In this document: positions 29,066-40,155 of the stretch, piece after piece | Layout: every line of letters starts with the position of its first letter | How positions within the stretch are numbered: position 1 is the first letter of the stretch | Assembly (NCBI GenBank): GCA_963757565.1 | Contig: CAVWSB010000010.1 | Location: forward strand, 496,001-560,000 | Origin: PALSA-894 sp963757565 | GTDB lineage: Bacteria > Pseudomonadota > Alphaproteobacteria > Rhizobiales > Xanthobacteraceae | Length of the DNA: 64,000 nt | Reading direction: 5' to 3' | Notes under the pieces: model-generated | What the model was told of the DNA's origin: nothing | The model's input: only the letters and a program-made list of their open reading frames with translations | Database searches by the model: none | Made by a program: the position numbers and the translations under genes

Positions 29066-31162
29066 ATGAGTGCCGCCGATACCTTCGCGGCCGCGATGCG
29101 CCAACATCAGGCTGGCCGGCTTGCCGAAGCCGAGCGGCTCTACGGCGAGGTGATCGCCGCGCAGCCACGCCATCTCCAGGCGCTGGTCATGTGCGGCGCG
29201 CTCGCCCACATGGCGGGACGCAACGAAAAAGCCGTCGATCTGTTCGGCCGCGCGCTTGCGATCGGCGAAGATCCGAACCTGCATTACAATATCGGTCTCG
29301 CCAAATGGGCGCTCGGGCAGCGCGCCGACGCCGCGGCGACACTGGAAGCAGGCGATCGCACTCCAACCGAATTTCGCGCAAGCGCACATGAACCTCGGAA
29401 ATGCGCTGCGCGAGGACGGACGGATCGAGGAGGCTTTGCCTCATCTGCGTCAGGCGCTCCACCTGCAGCCATCCCCGTTCGCCCATAACAATCTCGGGCT
29501 GGCGCTCGCCGAGCGCCGCGATCCGCAGGCGGTCAGCCACTTCCGCCGTGCGATTGAGATGGATGCGCGCTTTCCCGAAGCGCATTTCAATCTGGCGCTT
29601 GAACTCGCGAACACGGGCGACGTCACGGCCGGCGCTCGTCTCGGTACGGCGCAGCCTCGAGATCAAGGAGACGCCGGCCAACCAGGCGCTGTTCGTGCGG
29701 ATCGCCGCGCAGCTCGATGTGTTCGCCGAAGACTCGGGCCTGCGCGCGCTGGTGACCCGCGCCGTGACCGAAGGCTGGCCGCGCGCTGCCGATCTTGCGC
29801 CGCTGGCGACGACGCTGGTCAAATCCGACATCCGCGCCGGCGACCCGCTGCTGCGTTGGCTGCTGGAATCCGGGCCGATTTGCGACCTGGCCGTTGAAGC
29901 ATTTCTTAGCGCAAGCCGCGCCGGTTTGCTCGACGCCGCGGAAAAGGACGACGACACGGCCCGCGAATGATCAACTGAGCTTTGCTTGCGCGCTTGCGCG
30001 GCAGTGTTTCATCAACGAATTCGTCTACGCCGCAAGCGATGACGAACTCGCCCGCGCCACACGCCTGCGCGATTCGGTCTTGGCAGCCGGGGAAAACGCA
30101 CAGCCGGCGCATATCGCTGTGGTCGCGGCCTATTTCCCGCTGCATTCGCTCCCCATGGCAGATGCGCTCCTCGCGCGCTCCTGGCCGGAGCCGCTGGCCG
30201 CGGTGATCGATCAGCAGATCCGCGAGAAACGTGTCGAAGTCAGCTATCGCGCGGCGATCCCGCGCCTTACTCCGATCGAGGACGCGGTATCACGACGGGT
30301 GCAGGAGCAGTACGAACAGAACCCCTACCCGCGCTGGATTACCCCCGAGCGCCGGCAAAGACACGACACCGTTGATTCGCTGATGCAGCGCGAACATCCG
30401 CATGCACCGTATCTCGCGCGCGATCGGCGCGGGTTCGACGTGCTGGTCGCCGGATGCGGCACCGGGCGGCACTCGATCGGCGTCGCGCAGCAGTTCGAGG
30501 GCGCGAACGTATTGGCTGTCGATCTGAGTTCGGCGAGTCTTGGCTACGCGAAGGCGCGAACCGCCGCTCTCCACCTCCGCAACATCGAATATGCCCAGGC
30601 GGATATCCTGGCGCTCGGCGCGCTCGGGCGAAACTTCGACATGATCCAGTCGGCCGGCGTGCTGCATCACCTGGCGGACCCGTGGGCCGGATGGCGCGTG
30701 CTCACATCGCTGCTGCATCCACGTGGCGTCATGTTCGTCGGCCTCTATAGCGAACGGGCGCGGCAGGACATCGTCGCGGCGCGCGCGTTCATCGCCTCGC
30801 GCGGCTACGGATCGACCGCGGACGATATTCGCGCGGCGCGCAGGGACCTGATGGCGCAGAGCGACGCGGCGCTGCACAACGTCGCGCTGTTCAACGACTT
30901 CTTCACCCTGAGCGAATGCCGCGATCTCCTGTTTCACGTGCAGGAGCACCGCATGACGCTGCCGCAAATCAAAGGCTTTCTGGCGGAAAGCGGACTGACC
31001 TTTCTTGGGTTCGAACTCGACGTCCGCACGGCGCAGAAGTACACCGCGCGTTTTCCTGCCGACAAAGCCATGACCGACCTCGATTGTTGGCATCAATTCG
31101 AGCAGGATTGGCCTTACACGTTTGCCAGCATGTATCGCTTCTGGGTTCAGAAAACAGGATGA
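29066..31162 (+). CDS. TPR-repeat class I SAM methyltransferase, three +1 frameshifts
   Basis: An N-terminal TPR array (AAMRQHQAGRLAEAERLYGE and three further units; the one at FAQAHMNLGNALREDGRIEE lies in the second frame) is joined to a C-terminal methyltransferase. The methyltransferase has motif I VLVAGCGTGRHSIGVAQQF and acidic residue VLAVDLSSASLG. Frame changes near 29345, 29643 and within 29945-29968 each need removal of one base. Corrected length is about 698 residues. The last part (frame from about 29970 to 31162) is intact and includes RVQEQYEQNPYPRWI, a conserved motif of this protein group. The methyl acceptor is unknown. The stop overlaps the GAF gene (ATGA). Decay and sequencing error both fit, with error preferred. 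Confidence 0.8.
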
Positions 31163-31644
31163 CAATGCTCAACATCGACGACATCGAAATTCTAAGCGCG
31201 GGGGCGGCAAAGTCGCCTGCCGCAATGTTTGCCGCAATCGCACAGATCGCGACACGGCGGGTCGACGCGGGGCTCGTCACTGCGATGCGTCACGACGAGG
31301 TGGCGTCCACCGTCGAGCGCATCTATTCATCCAACGAGCAGGCCTATCCGGTCGGCGGCCGCAAGGTGAAGCAGGAGAGCGACTGGAGCCGGCATGTGCT
31401 GGTCGAGCACAAGGTGCTGGTCAGCGCAGGTGATGACGGGATCAGGAAGCACTACAACGATCACGCAATCATCTTCGGCCTCGGGCTGCATTCCTGCGTG
31501 AACGTGCCGCTGGTGAATGCCGGCAAATGCATCGGCACGCTCAATGTGCTCTCCGCACGGGCGGACTGGGACAAGGAGCAGGTCGGGATCGTACGAGAGC
31601 TCGGTATCGCAGCGCTCGCAGGCGCGCTGGCGCTGAAAGCCTGA
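31159..31644 (+). CDS. GAF domain protein
   Basis: A 161-residue protein made of a single GAF domain. GLHSCVNVPLVNAGKCIGTL is the typical central strand-turn-strand, and LNVLSARADWDKEQVGIVRE ends the fold. There is no attached kinase, cyclase or DNA-binding domain. Free GAF proteins can bind cyclic nucleotides, small aromatics or formate, and no choice is possible here. The first ATG overlaps the stop of the methyltransferase gene, so the two are probably coupled. A second ATG two codons later is also possible. Confidence 0.85.
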   Translation: MTMLNIDDIEILSAGAAKSPAAMFAAIAQIATRRVDAGLVTAMRHDEVASTVERIYSSNEQAYPVGGRKVKQESDWSRHVLVEHKVLVSAGDDGIRKHYNDHAIIFGLGLHSCVNVPLVNAGKCIGTLNVLSARADWDKEQVGIVRELGIAALAGALALKA

Positions 31645-31647
31645 AGG

Positions 31648-32157
31648 TTAGTTCTGCCAGCCGAACGCCACCTTATCGAGGCTCTTGGCTCCGAATCGTT
31701 CCGACGAGCGCGCGACCGCGCGGCCGCCGAGCGCCTTGTAGAAGCTGACCGCCGGATCGTTATCGGACAGCGCCCAGATCACCAGGCTCTTCAGCCCGCT
31801 CTGCGCGAGGTCGCGCCGCGCGGCGGTAAACAGCCGCCGCCCGAAGCCCAGTCCCTGGAATTCCGGACTGAGATACAGCTCGTAAATTTCGCCGTCGTAG
31901 AACAGGCTGCGCGCGCGATTGCGGCCGTAGTTCGCATAGCCCGCAACGCGATCGCCGAATTGCAGCAGCGCGACGCGGCTGCCCTTGGTGATGGCATTCT
32001 CCCACCAGCCCGGCCCGCGCCGGCTGATGAGCTTGTCCAGTTCGGGGCCCGGAATGATCCCGCGATAGGCCGTCCTCCACGCCGCATCGTGCGTCGACGC
32101 GACCAACGTGGCGTCGGCGGCCTTCGCACGGCGTATCTCGATGAGGACGGTACTCAT
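31648..32157 (-). CDS. GNAT family N-acetyltransferase
   Basis: A 169-residue GNAT protein. The start MSTVLIEIRRAKAADATLV is the natural N-terminus; the open frame upstream to 32268 has no family content. It contains HDAAWRTAYRGIIPG, frequent in RimI-like GNATs, motif A LSPEFQGLGFGRRLFTAARR, and WALSDNDPAVSFYKALGGR (the asparagine/tyrosine helix). Substrate unknown; a general small-molecule or protein acetyltransferase. It converges with the GAF gene, three bases apart. Confidence 0.88.
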   Translation of the reverse strand: MSTVLIEIRRAKAADATLVASTHDAAWRTAYRGIIPGPELDKLISRRGPGWWENAITKGSRVALLQFGDRVAGYANYGRNRARSLFYDGEIYELYLSPEFQGLGFGRRLFTAARRDLAQSGLKSLVIWALSDNDPAVSFYKALGGRAVARSSERFGAKSLDKVAFGWQN

Positions 32158-32336
32158 GAGTCGAATTGAACTAAGGGATGCGTCGGGTTGCAAGCCCTCT
32201 GTTAACCGACAGTTAACGATTTGAACAGCGTGTCGCACGCGCATCAGTGTCGCGCGGGCGGCACCCAAGTCTTGACTTCACAAAAGAAAAGTGCCGCCGC
32301 CACAACGAACTGTCGCAAAACGGGACACGCGGCGCG

Positions 32337-34163
<1,827 letters not shown>

Positions 34164-34362
34164 TGGACTTTTCTGAAAATGCAGGTGCCCGGCGGTCGGC
34201 CGGGCACAACGATGCTGCGCTGCATATAGAGATTCGCAGGGCGAAGGGCAATCCGGACTAGCCCGCGGCAGGAAAGCCACGCCCTGTGGCTTTCTATCCT
34301 AACCTATTGATTGCAAACGACGCGTCGGGGATGATCGGACCCCTGAGGGGCTGGAGGACCGC

Positions 34363-35988
34363 ATGAAGTGTCAGGTAGCCGTGAGGAATCAACGCCGCGT
34401 GCTGTGCGTGTTCCCGACCTACACGCCCTCGTTTGGCACGTTTCAGCACGCCTACAAGCTGATGTACCGGGTGACGGCCTTCATGCCGCCCCAGGGGCTG
34501 TTGCTGATCGCCGCCTACATGCCGGAACCATGGACAGTCCATTACGTCGACGAGAACATCAAACCGGCGACTGCCGACGATCTGGCATGGGCCGACGTGG
34601 TGCTCGTCACCGGCATGCACATCCAGGCCGAGCAGATCCGCGACATCCAGCGCCGCGCGCACGCCGCCGGCAAGGTCACGGTGCTTGGCGGTCCTTCGGT
34701 CTCGGCCTCGCCGGAGATGTATCCCGATTTCGACTATCTTCACGTCGGCGAGATGGGCGACGCCACCGACGCGATCATTCGTGCGCTCGATGAAAGCTGC
34801 GCGCGCCCGCCGCAGCAGGTCGTGGCGCAGACTAAGGATCGACTTCCGCTCACCGATTTTCCAATCCCAGCCTACGACAAGCTGTCGTTCGGGCGGTATC
34901 TGCTCGGCACGGTGCAGTTCTCGTCCGGCTGTCCTTACACGTGCGAGTTCTGCGATATCCCGGGCCTCTATGGGCGGCAGCCGCGGATGAAGACGCCGCA
35001 GCAGATCATCGCCGAACTGGACTTCATCTTCGCGCAGCCCAATCCGCCGAACACGCTCTACTTCGTGGACGATAATTTCATCGGCAATCGCAAGGCCGCC
35101 AAGGAAATGCTGCCGCATCTCGTCGAATGGCAGAAGCGCAATCACTATCCGGTGATGTTCGCCTGCGAGGCGACCCTCAACATCGCCAAGCAGAAGGATA
35201 TCCTCGCGCTGATGAAGGAGGCGAACTTCGTCGGCATGTTCGTCGGCATCGAGACGCCGGAGGCCGACGCGCTCGACGCGATGAAGAAGGGGCACAACAA
35301 CGCCGTGCCGATGCTCGAGTCGATCAAGATCCTGAACGACTACGGCATTGAGGTCACCTCGGGCATCATCATCGGCCTCGACACCGATGGACCGGACACC
35401 GAGCAGCGGCTGAAGGACTTCATCGACATCTCGAAAATCCCGATGCTCACGATCAATCTGCTGCAGGCGCTGCCGAAGACACCGCTGTGGGACCGCCTCA
35501 AACGCGCCGACCGCCTGTCATTCGATGAATCCCGCGAGAGCAACGTCGTGTTCATGCGCCCGCACGACGATGTGGTTGGGATGTGGCGCCGCTCGATTGC
35601 CTACGCGAACGACCCGGAGCGGCTGTTCTCGCGTTTCCGCCATCAGGTCGACGCGACCTATGTGAACCGCAAGGTGACGCCCGCGAAGGGCAAGCTGACG
35701 TGGCCCAACCTGCGCGGCGGCGCGGTGCTGATGTGGCGCTCCGTGCTGCACCTGCTGATCCTGTCGGATTTCCGCCGCGCCTTCTGGAAGACCGCAAAGC
35801 ATGCGCTCAGCCGCGGCCAGATCGACGGCATGCTCGGCGCGGCGTTCATGGGCTATCACCTGATCCACTTCACCCGTGAAGCGCTGCGCGGCGACCAGAA
35901 CGCCTCGTACTACTCCACCAAGAAGCGCACGACGCCGATGGCGGTCGACAAGCCGCCAGCGCGCCAGGACGAACAAGTCGCGGCCTGA
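34363..35988 (+). CDS. B12-binding radical SAM protein, related to hopanoid C-2 methylase HpnP
   Basis: A 541-residue protein. The N-terminal cobalamin-binding Rossmann domain covers residues 15-140 (VLCVFPTYTPSFGTFQHAY; VLGGPSVSASPEMYPDFD). The radical SAM domain has the 4Fe-4S motif CPYTCEFC in QFSSGCPYTCEFCDIPGLYG, and a DUF4070-like C-terminal region follows from about residue 390. HpnP, the hopanoid C-2 methylase of Rhodopseudomonas, has the same domain order and length, but so do several uncharacterised relatives. No other hopanoid gene is in the window, so the family placement is firm and the substrate is not. It is divergent from typA. Confidence 0.82.
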   Translation: MKCQVAVRNQRRVLCVFPTYTPSFGTFQHAYKLMYRVTAFMPPQGLLLIAAYMPEPWTVHYVDENIKPATADDLAWADVVLVTGMHIQAEQIRDIQRRAHAAGKVTVLGGPSVSASPEMYPDFDYLHVGEMGDATDAIIRALDESCARPPQQVVAQTKDRLPLTDFPIPAYDKLSFGRYLLGTVQFSSGCPYTCEFCDIPGLYGRQPRMKTPQQIIAELDFIFAQPNPPNTLYFVDDNFIGNRKAAKEMLPHLVEWQKRNHYPVMFACEATLNIAKQKDILALMKEANFVGMFVGIETPEADALDAMKKGHNNAVPMLESIKILNDYGIEVTSGIIIGLDTDGPDTEQRLKDFIDISKIPMLTINLLQALPKTPLWDRLKRADRLSFDESRESNVVFMRPHDDVVGMWRRSIAYANDPERLFSRFRHQVDATYVNRKVTPAKGKLTWPNLRGGAVLMWRSVLHLLILSDFRRAFWKTAKHALSRGQIDGMLGAAFMGYHLIHFTREALRGDQNASYYSTKKRTTPMAVDKPPARQDEQVAA

Positions 35989-36061
35989 CCCTCCGAGAGG
36001 TTCGGCGAGGAACATCGCAAGGCCACGGTCGTTATCGGCCGTAGCTTTGTGGAGGATTCCG

Positions 36062-36532
36062 ATGGCCGACTCTGACACCGCCCGCGTTTGGGAACTCATG
36101 GACAAGATTTCGATCTGTATGTTCACCACGCATGATGGTGAGCGGATCCGCGCGCGGCCGATGGCGGCCTTCGTGCGCCGTGAGGAGCATGCGGTCTATT
36201 TTCTCGGCGACGCGAAGGATCACAAGGACGAGGAAGTCCGGGAAAATCCGAACGTGGCGCTGGCCTTCGCCGACGGGAAGAACTTTGTGTCCGTCACCGG
36301 GCGCGCCGGCGTGTCGCAGGACCGGCAGAAGATCAAGGATTTGTGGGGACCGGCCGCCAAGGCTTGGTGGAGTTCGTCTGACGATCCGAACATTCGCCTG
36401 ATCAAGGTCGCACCCGACGATGCGGAATTCTGGGAAGGCCCGAACAAGATCGTCGGCACGATCAAGATGCTGGCTGCCGCCGCCACCGACTCGCGCCCCG
36501 ACTATGGCACGAACCGAAAGGTGGCGATGTGA
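36062..36532 (+). CDS. Pyridoxamine 5'-phosphate oxidase-related FMN-binding protein (general stress type)
   Basis: A 156-residue split-barrel protein. ARVWELMDKISICMFTTHDG and ERIRARPMAAFVRREEHAVY are typical of the general stress protein 26 group, which binds FMN or F420-like flavins. KIKDLWGPAAKAWW and DPNIRLIKVAPDDAEFWEGP follow as in that group. An AGGATTCC-type weak ribosome-binding site precedes the ATG (GGAGGATTCCG). The redox partner is not known. The stop overlaps the next small gene by three bases. Confidence 0.88.
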   Translation: MADSDTARVWELMDKISICMFTTHDGERIRARPMAAFVRREEHAVYFLGDAKDHKDEEVRENPNVALAFADGKNFVSVTGRAGVSQDRQKIKDLWGPAAKAWWSSSDDPNIRLIKVAPDDAEFWEGPNKIVGTIKMLAAAATDSRPDYGTNRKVAM

Positions 36533-36693
36533 GCCCCGGGACAACGCCACAGCCGGGGACACAGCCCGACCCTGAGGAGCCCACCGGCCCGCGCACGCCG
36601 TATCCGGTGGATCACCCCGGTATCCGGAACCTGCCGGGTGTCGAGCCGGACGTGCTGCCCGGGAAGCAGCCTGAGGATTTGCCGAAATTCTAA
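36529..36693 (+). CDS. Small proline-rich protein, GTG start
   Basis: A 54-residue frame beginning with GTG in the GTGA overlap with the preceding stop. It reads VSPGTTPQPGTQPDPEEPTG and ends GVEPDVLPGKQPEDLPKF. It is rich in Pro, Gly, Asp and Glu, without hydrophobic segments. Third-position GC is high as in its neighbours, and the frame is closed by TAA three bases before the next (convergent) gene. I do not recognise the family. The overlap and composition suggest a real, co-expressed gene, probably intrinsically disordered. Confidence 0.55.
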   Translation: MSPGTTPQPGTQPDPEEPTGPRTPYPVDHPGIRNLPGVEPDVLPGKQPEDLPKF

Positions 36694-36695
36694 CG

Positions 36696-38651
36696 TCAGC
36701 CGCCGTCAAGCGCGGTGCGGACGGCTGCGGCGAGAGGTTGCGACCGATACGGCTTGCTCAGGAGAGCGACTCCTTCCTCGGTCGGGCTACGGCCCTTGAG
36801 GAAGTGCTCCGAATAGCCTGACGTGAACAGCGCCTTGAGTCCCGGCCGCAGGGCACGCGCGCGGCGCAACAGTTCCTGCCCGTCGATCCCATTCGGCATG
36901 ATCAGATCGGTGAAGAGCAGATCGATCCTTCCAGGCTCCTGCAGAATAGCAAGCGCACTTGGACCGTCCTCGGCCTCGAGCACCTGATAGCCAAGCCCGC
37001 GAAGCGTGCCCACGGCGACGCGGCGCACGGGTCCGCTGTCCTCGACCACCAGAACTGTTTCGTGTCCCGCCAGATTCGCGCGCGCGGGTGCAGCGTCGCA
37101 CGCAGCCGCCACGTTGGCGGCGCGGGCGCGCGGCAGATAGATTGTGATGCGCGTGCCGTGCCCGACCTCGCTGTAGATTTTGACGTGTCCGCGCGACTGC
37201 TTCACGAAGCCGTAGACCATGCTGAGGCCGAGGCCGGTACCGCGCCCCACTTCCTTGGTGGTGAAGAACGGCTCGAACACGCGCTCCAGCACGTCCGGCG
37301 GGATGCCGGTGCCGGAATCGCTGATGGAGATCGCCGCATATTCACCGATCATCACTTCGACATTCTGCGCCGCATAGTCCGCATCCAGCACGGCGTTCGC
37401 TGTCTCGATCACGAGCTGGCCGCCACTCGGCATCGCATCGCGTGCGTTGACGGCTAGGTTGAGGATCGCGTCCTCCACCTGTGAGGGGTCGGCAAGCGCC
37501 TCCCAGAGGTCCATGGCCAGGGCCGATTTCAGTGCGATGTCCTCGCCCAGCGTCCGCTGCAGCATCGGTACGGCACGCCCGACCACTTCGTTGAGGCTGA
37601 AGCTGCGTGCCTGCAGCGGCTGCTTGCGCGCGAACGCCAGCATGCGCTGCGTCAGTTGCGCGCCACGCGCGGCGGCCTCGTCGATCGCTTCCACGATCGG
37701 TGAAAGCTCCCCGTCACGCACCAGCGCATCCGCCAGAAGCTCACCCATGCCGATGATGACGGTGAGGATGTTGTTGAAGTCGTGCGCGATGCCGCCGGTG
37801 AGCTGCCCGACCGCTTCCATCTTCTGGGCCTGGCGGAGTTGATTTTCCAGCGAGACCCGCTCGGTCATGTCGCGGCCAATGAAGAAATACTGTCCGTCCG
37901 GCTCGGACCAGACCCCGGTCCAGGCGATCGGCACCGGGCGGCCGTCCTTGTGCATATAGCGGCAGGCAAAATCGCGCGGCAGTCTTCCGCGCCGCGCGCT
38001 GCGCATGTTCTCGCGCGTGTTTTCCAGGTCATCCGCATGCACCAGATCCTTTGCGCTGCGGCCGATCAGCTCTTCCGGCGCGTAGCCCAGAATGGCGCGC
38101 GAGCTTGGACTGACCCGCAGGAAGTCGCCGCGGCGGTCCACCACCAGAATGAGATCGAGCGAGGTGTCGAAGATGCGCTGGTTGATCGAGCGGTTCGCCT
38201 CGCGCTTGCGCTCGCTTTCCGCCATCCGGATTGTCGGCCGTTCACGCGAACCCGCACTGAAAAGAATTGTGTAGCCGTCGGCGTGGGGATATCCGCGCGC
38301 GTCGACAAACGCGCCGAACACTTCCGAGTAGCCGGCAAATGCCACTGGTTCTCCGTCGCGCTTCGATTTCTCGTAAGCCGCCATGAACGGATTGTCGGCC
38401 GCAAGCTGGAGCGAGTCGTGCAGCGTCTTGCCGATCATCGCTCCGGATCGGTGACCCCAGAGTCGTTCGGCGGCGGCATTGGAATAGACCAGCCGCCAGT
38501 CGTTATCGAACGCGATAATGGCGTCGGAAATGCCGGCAAGGATGGCCGCCTCGCTGGGCGGAGCCAGGCAGCCATTGCCGGAGCGCGGGAATTCCGCGAC
38601 CGCCTCGCGGCGTTGCGCCGAGGTTGCGGCGCCGGCACGGTATTCATTCAT
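36696..38651 (-). CDS. Hybrid sensor histidine kinase (PAS-PAS-HisKA-HATPase-REC)
   Basis: A 651-residue soluble kinase. Domains in order: PAS near 35-140 (ISDAIIAFDNDWRLVYSNAA), PAS near 165-285 (FDTSLDLILVVDRRGDFLRV) with the PAC end FFIGRDMTERVSLE, the dimerisation/phosphoacceptor domain with TGGIAHDFNNILTVI, and an ATPase with N box LNLAVNARDAMP and G boxes SDSGTGIPPDVL and GRGTGLGLSMVYG. A receiver with phospho-acceptor Asp in LLFTDLIMPNGIDGQ and a conserved Lys in LLSKPYRS closes the protein. The start at 38651 has a GGAG site. No transmembrane helix is present, so the signal is probably cytoplasmic. It follows the REC-EAL gene on the same strand by 57 bases. Confidence 0.93.
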   Translation of the reverse strand: MNEYRAGAATSAQRREAVAEFPRSGNGCLAPPSEAAILAGISDAIIAFDNDWRLVYSNAAAERLWGHRSGAMIGKTLHDSLQLAADNPFMAAYEKSKRDGEPVAFAGYSEVFGAFVDARGYPHADGYTILFSAGSRERPTIRMAESERKREANRSINQRIFDTSLDLILVVDRRGDFLRVSPSSRAILGYAPEELIGRSAKDLVHADDLENTRENMRSARRGRLPRDFACRYMHKDGRPVPIAWTGVWSEPDGQYFFIGRDMTERVSLENQLRQAQKMEAVGQLTGGIAHDFNNILTVIIGMGELLADALVRDGELSPIVEAIDEAAARGAQLTQRMLAFARKQPLQARSFSLNEVVGRAVPMLQRTLGEDIALKSALAMDLWEALADPSQVEDAILNLAVNARDAMPSGGQLVIETANAVLDADYAAQNVEVMIGEYAAISISDSGTGIPPDVLERVFEPFFTTKEVGRGTGLGLSMVYGFVKQSRGHVKIYSEVGHGTRITIYLPRARAANVAAACDAAPARANLAGHETVLVVEDSGPVRRVAVGTLRGLGYQVLEAEDGPSALAILQEPGRIDLLFTDLIMPNGIDGQELLRRARALRPGLKALFTSGYSEHFLKGRSPTEEGVALLSKPYRSQPLAAAVRTALDGG

Positions 38652-38708
38652 GGCCAACTCCGACGCCACGGGGAGCCGAGCGCCGCGTGCGGCACACCCC
38701 CGGCAAGG

Positions 38709-39965
38709 TCAGGATGCTTCCTTTTGCCGCGCCCGCTGGCGCAGCAACGCGACCAGATCGCTCTTCGGCATCGGGCGCGCGAGGAAATAGCCCTGCCCCA
38801 TGTCGCAACCCAGCCGGTGAATGGTCTGCAGGTCGGATGCGTTCTCGATTCCCTCGGCGACCGCGGTGGCGCCGAAATGATGCGCCAGATTGATGATCGT
38901 TTCGCAGATCCCGGCGTTGCGGGCGTCGTTTCCGCTGTCCTTCACGAAGCTTCGATCGAGCTTGAGTTCGGCGAACGGCAACTCGCGCAGGCGCGCGAAC
39001 GAAGAAAAACCCTCGCCGAAATCGTCGATCGCGAAGGTAATGCCGTAGATGCGCAACTGCGTCGAAATCTCGTGCATCAGCGGCACGTCTTTCACGACCT
39101 CGCTCTCGGTGACCTCCAGGATCAGGCCGGGCCACTTGGCGTTGCGCGGACGATGTTCGCGAATGAGGGCGGGGAGCTGCAGGTTCGCCAGCGCACCAAT
39201 CGAGGTATTCACCGCGGTGTGCAGGTGCACGCCGCTCTCCGCGATTTCGTCCCAGTCGCGCAGCGCACTCGCAATGACAAGCTCGGTCAGCTTGGCGTGG
39301 CTGCGCTCGCTCGCGCCCGGGAGAAAACTCGCCGGGGGAAGCATCCCGTGCTCCGGGTGGCGGCAGCGGATCAGGCCCTCGGCGCCGGCCAGCGTCTTGC
39401 TGCGCAGATCGATTTTCGGCTGATACCACAGCTCAAGCCAATTGCTGGCGAGCGCCTCATCGAGATCGACCTCGGTCAAGGAGCGTTCGGCACGCTGCAC
39501 GCCGTTCACAACCTGTCGGATCATGCTCGGCCGGAATGGTTTGGAGATGGGCTGAAGCATGTTCAGCCCGTGGCGCGCGCCGATGCGCCTGACATCCTCC
39601 AGAAGCGAAACGTTACTTCCGCTCATGAGCTGTACGATTCCGCCATAACCCTTTTCTCCGAGTCCGCGGATGACATCGACGGCGTCGGAGCCCTTAAGCG
39701 CCACATCGAGGAAGATGATCGCCGGCAGCTTGCCGTCGAGCGCCGCGATGGCGTCGGGCGCCGTGTGAAATTGTTCGATGTCGAACCCGAGCGGAGACAG
39801 TGTCATCGTGACGAGTTTGCAGACACCCAGATCGTCATCGACCACAAAGGCGTGCGGCGAGGCTGACCGCATGTCGTCGGTCGCAAGCGGCGCCAATGTC
39901 ACGTCTTCGCCGCTGTCCGTCGTCCGGAACCAGTTGCGGATATCTTCAAATACTCGATGCGGCAT
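38709..39965 (-). CDS. Response regulator with EAL (c-di-GMP phosphodiesterase) domain
   Basis: A 418-residue protein. The N-terminal receiver (residues 35-155) has the acidic pocket FVVDDDLGV, phospho-acceptor Asp in IIFLDVALKG, and Lys in ISKPFRP. The EAL domain (about 165-410) has AEGLIRCRHPEHG, where the signature Ala is Gly (EGL). The other catalytic elements NTSIGAL, EVTESE, IDDFGEGFSS, KLDRSFV and AEGIEN are present, so activity is likely but not certain. GGAGGA precedes the start. It lies directly upstream of the hybrid kinase, which is a natural candidate to phosphorylate it, linking the unknown signal to c-di-GMP turnover. Confidence 0.9.
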   Translation of the reverse strand: MPHRVFEDIRNWFRTTDSGEDVTLAPLATDDMRSASPHAFVVDDDLGVCKLVTMTLSPLGFDIEQFHTAPDAIAALDGKLPAIIFLDVALKGSDAVDVIRGLGEKGYGGIVQLMSGSNVSLLEDVRRIGARHGLNMLQPISKPFRPSMIRQVVNGVQRAERSLTEVDLDEALASNWLELWYQPKIDLRSKTLAGAEGLIRCRHPEHGMLPPASFLPGASERSHAKLTELVIASALRDWDEIAESGVHLHTAVNTSIGALANLQLPALIREHRPRNAKWPGLILEVTESEVVKDVPLMHEISTQLRIYGITFAIDDFGEGFSSFARLRELPFAELKLDRSFVKDSGNDARNAGICETIINLAHHFGATAVAEGIENASDLQTIHRLGCDMGQGYFLARPMPKSDLVALLRQRARQKEAS

Positions 39966-40155
39966 GCCCTGTCCTCCGCTCGCGCGTGGAACTCAACAGG
40001 ACACCACCGGCGAGGTTCCCGAGAGCTGGAACATGATCGCGGAGGTACGTTAAAATACGGTACTACGCGTGATGCGCGCCGCGATGCGGCAAATATTGTC
40101 TTCGCGCATTAGGCCCGAATCAAATTCAAATTGATTTTATTTTCTCGGCGGGCCT

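Noticed and set aside
32201..32217. GTTAAC-CGACA-GTTAAC as an operator
   Set aside because: Each hexamer is itself a palindrome and the spot lies upstream of a GNAT gene with no regulator nearby. Not enough to call a site.
37782..39866. 694-codon frame antisense to the kinase and REC-EAL genes
   Set aside because: It crosses two well-supported genes and has the composition of a shadow frame. No start signal or known motif.
40118..40153. argG terminator
   Set aside because: The AT-rich dyad with GGCCC/GGGCC flanks lacks a proper U-tract and is left as a note only.
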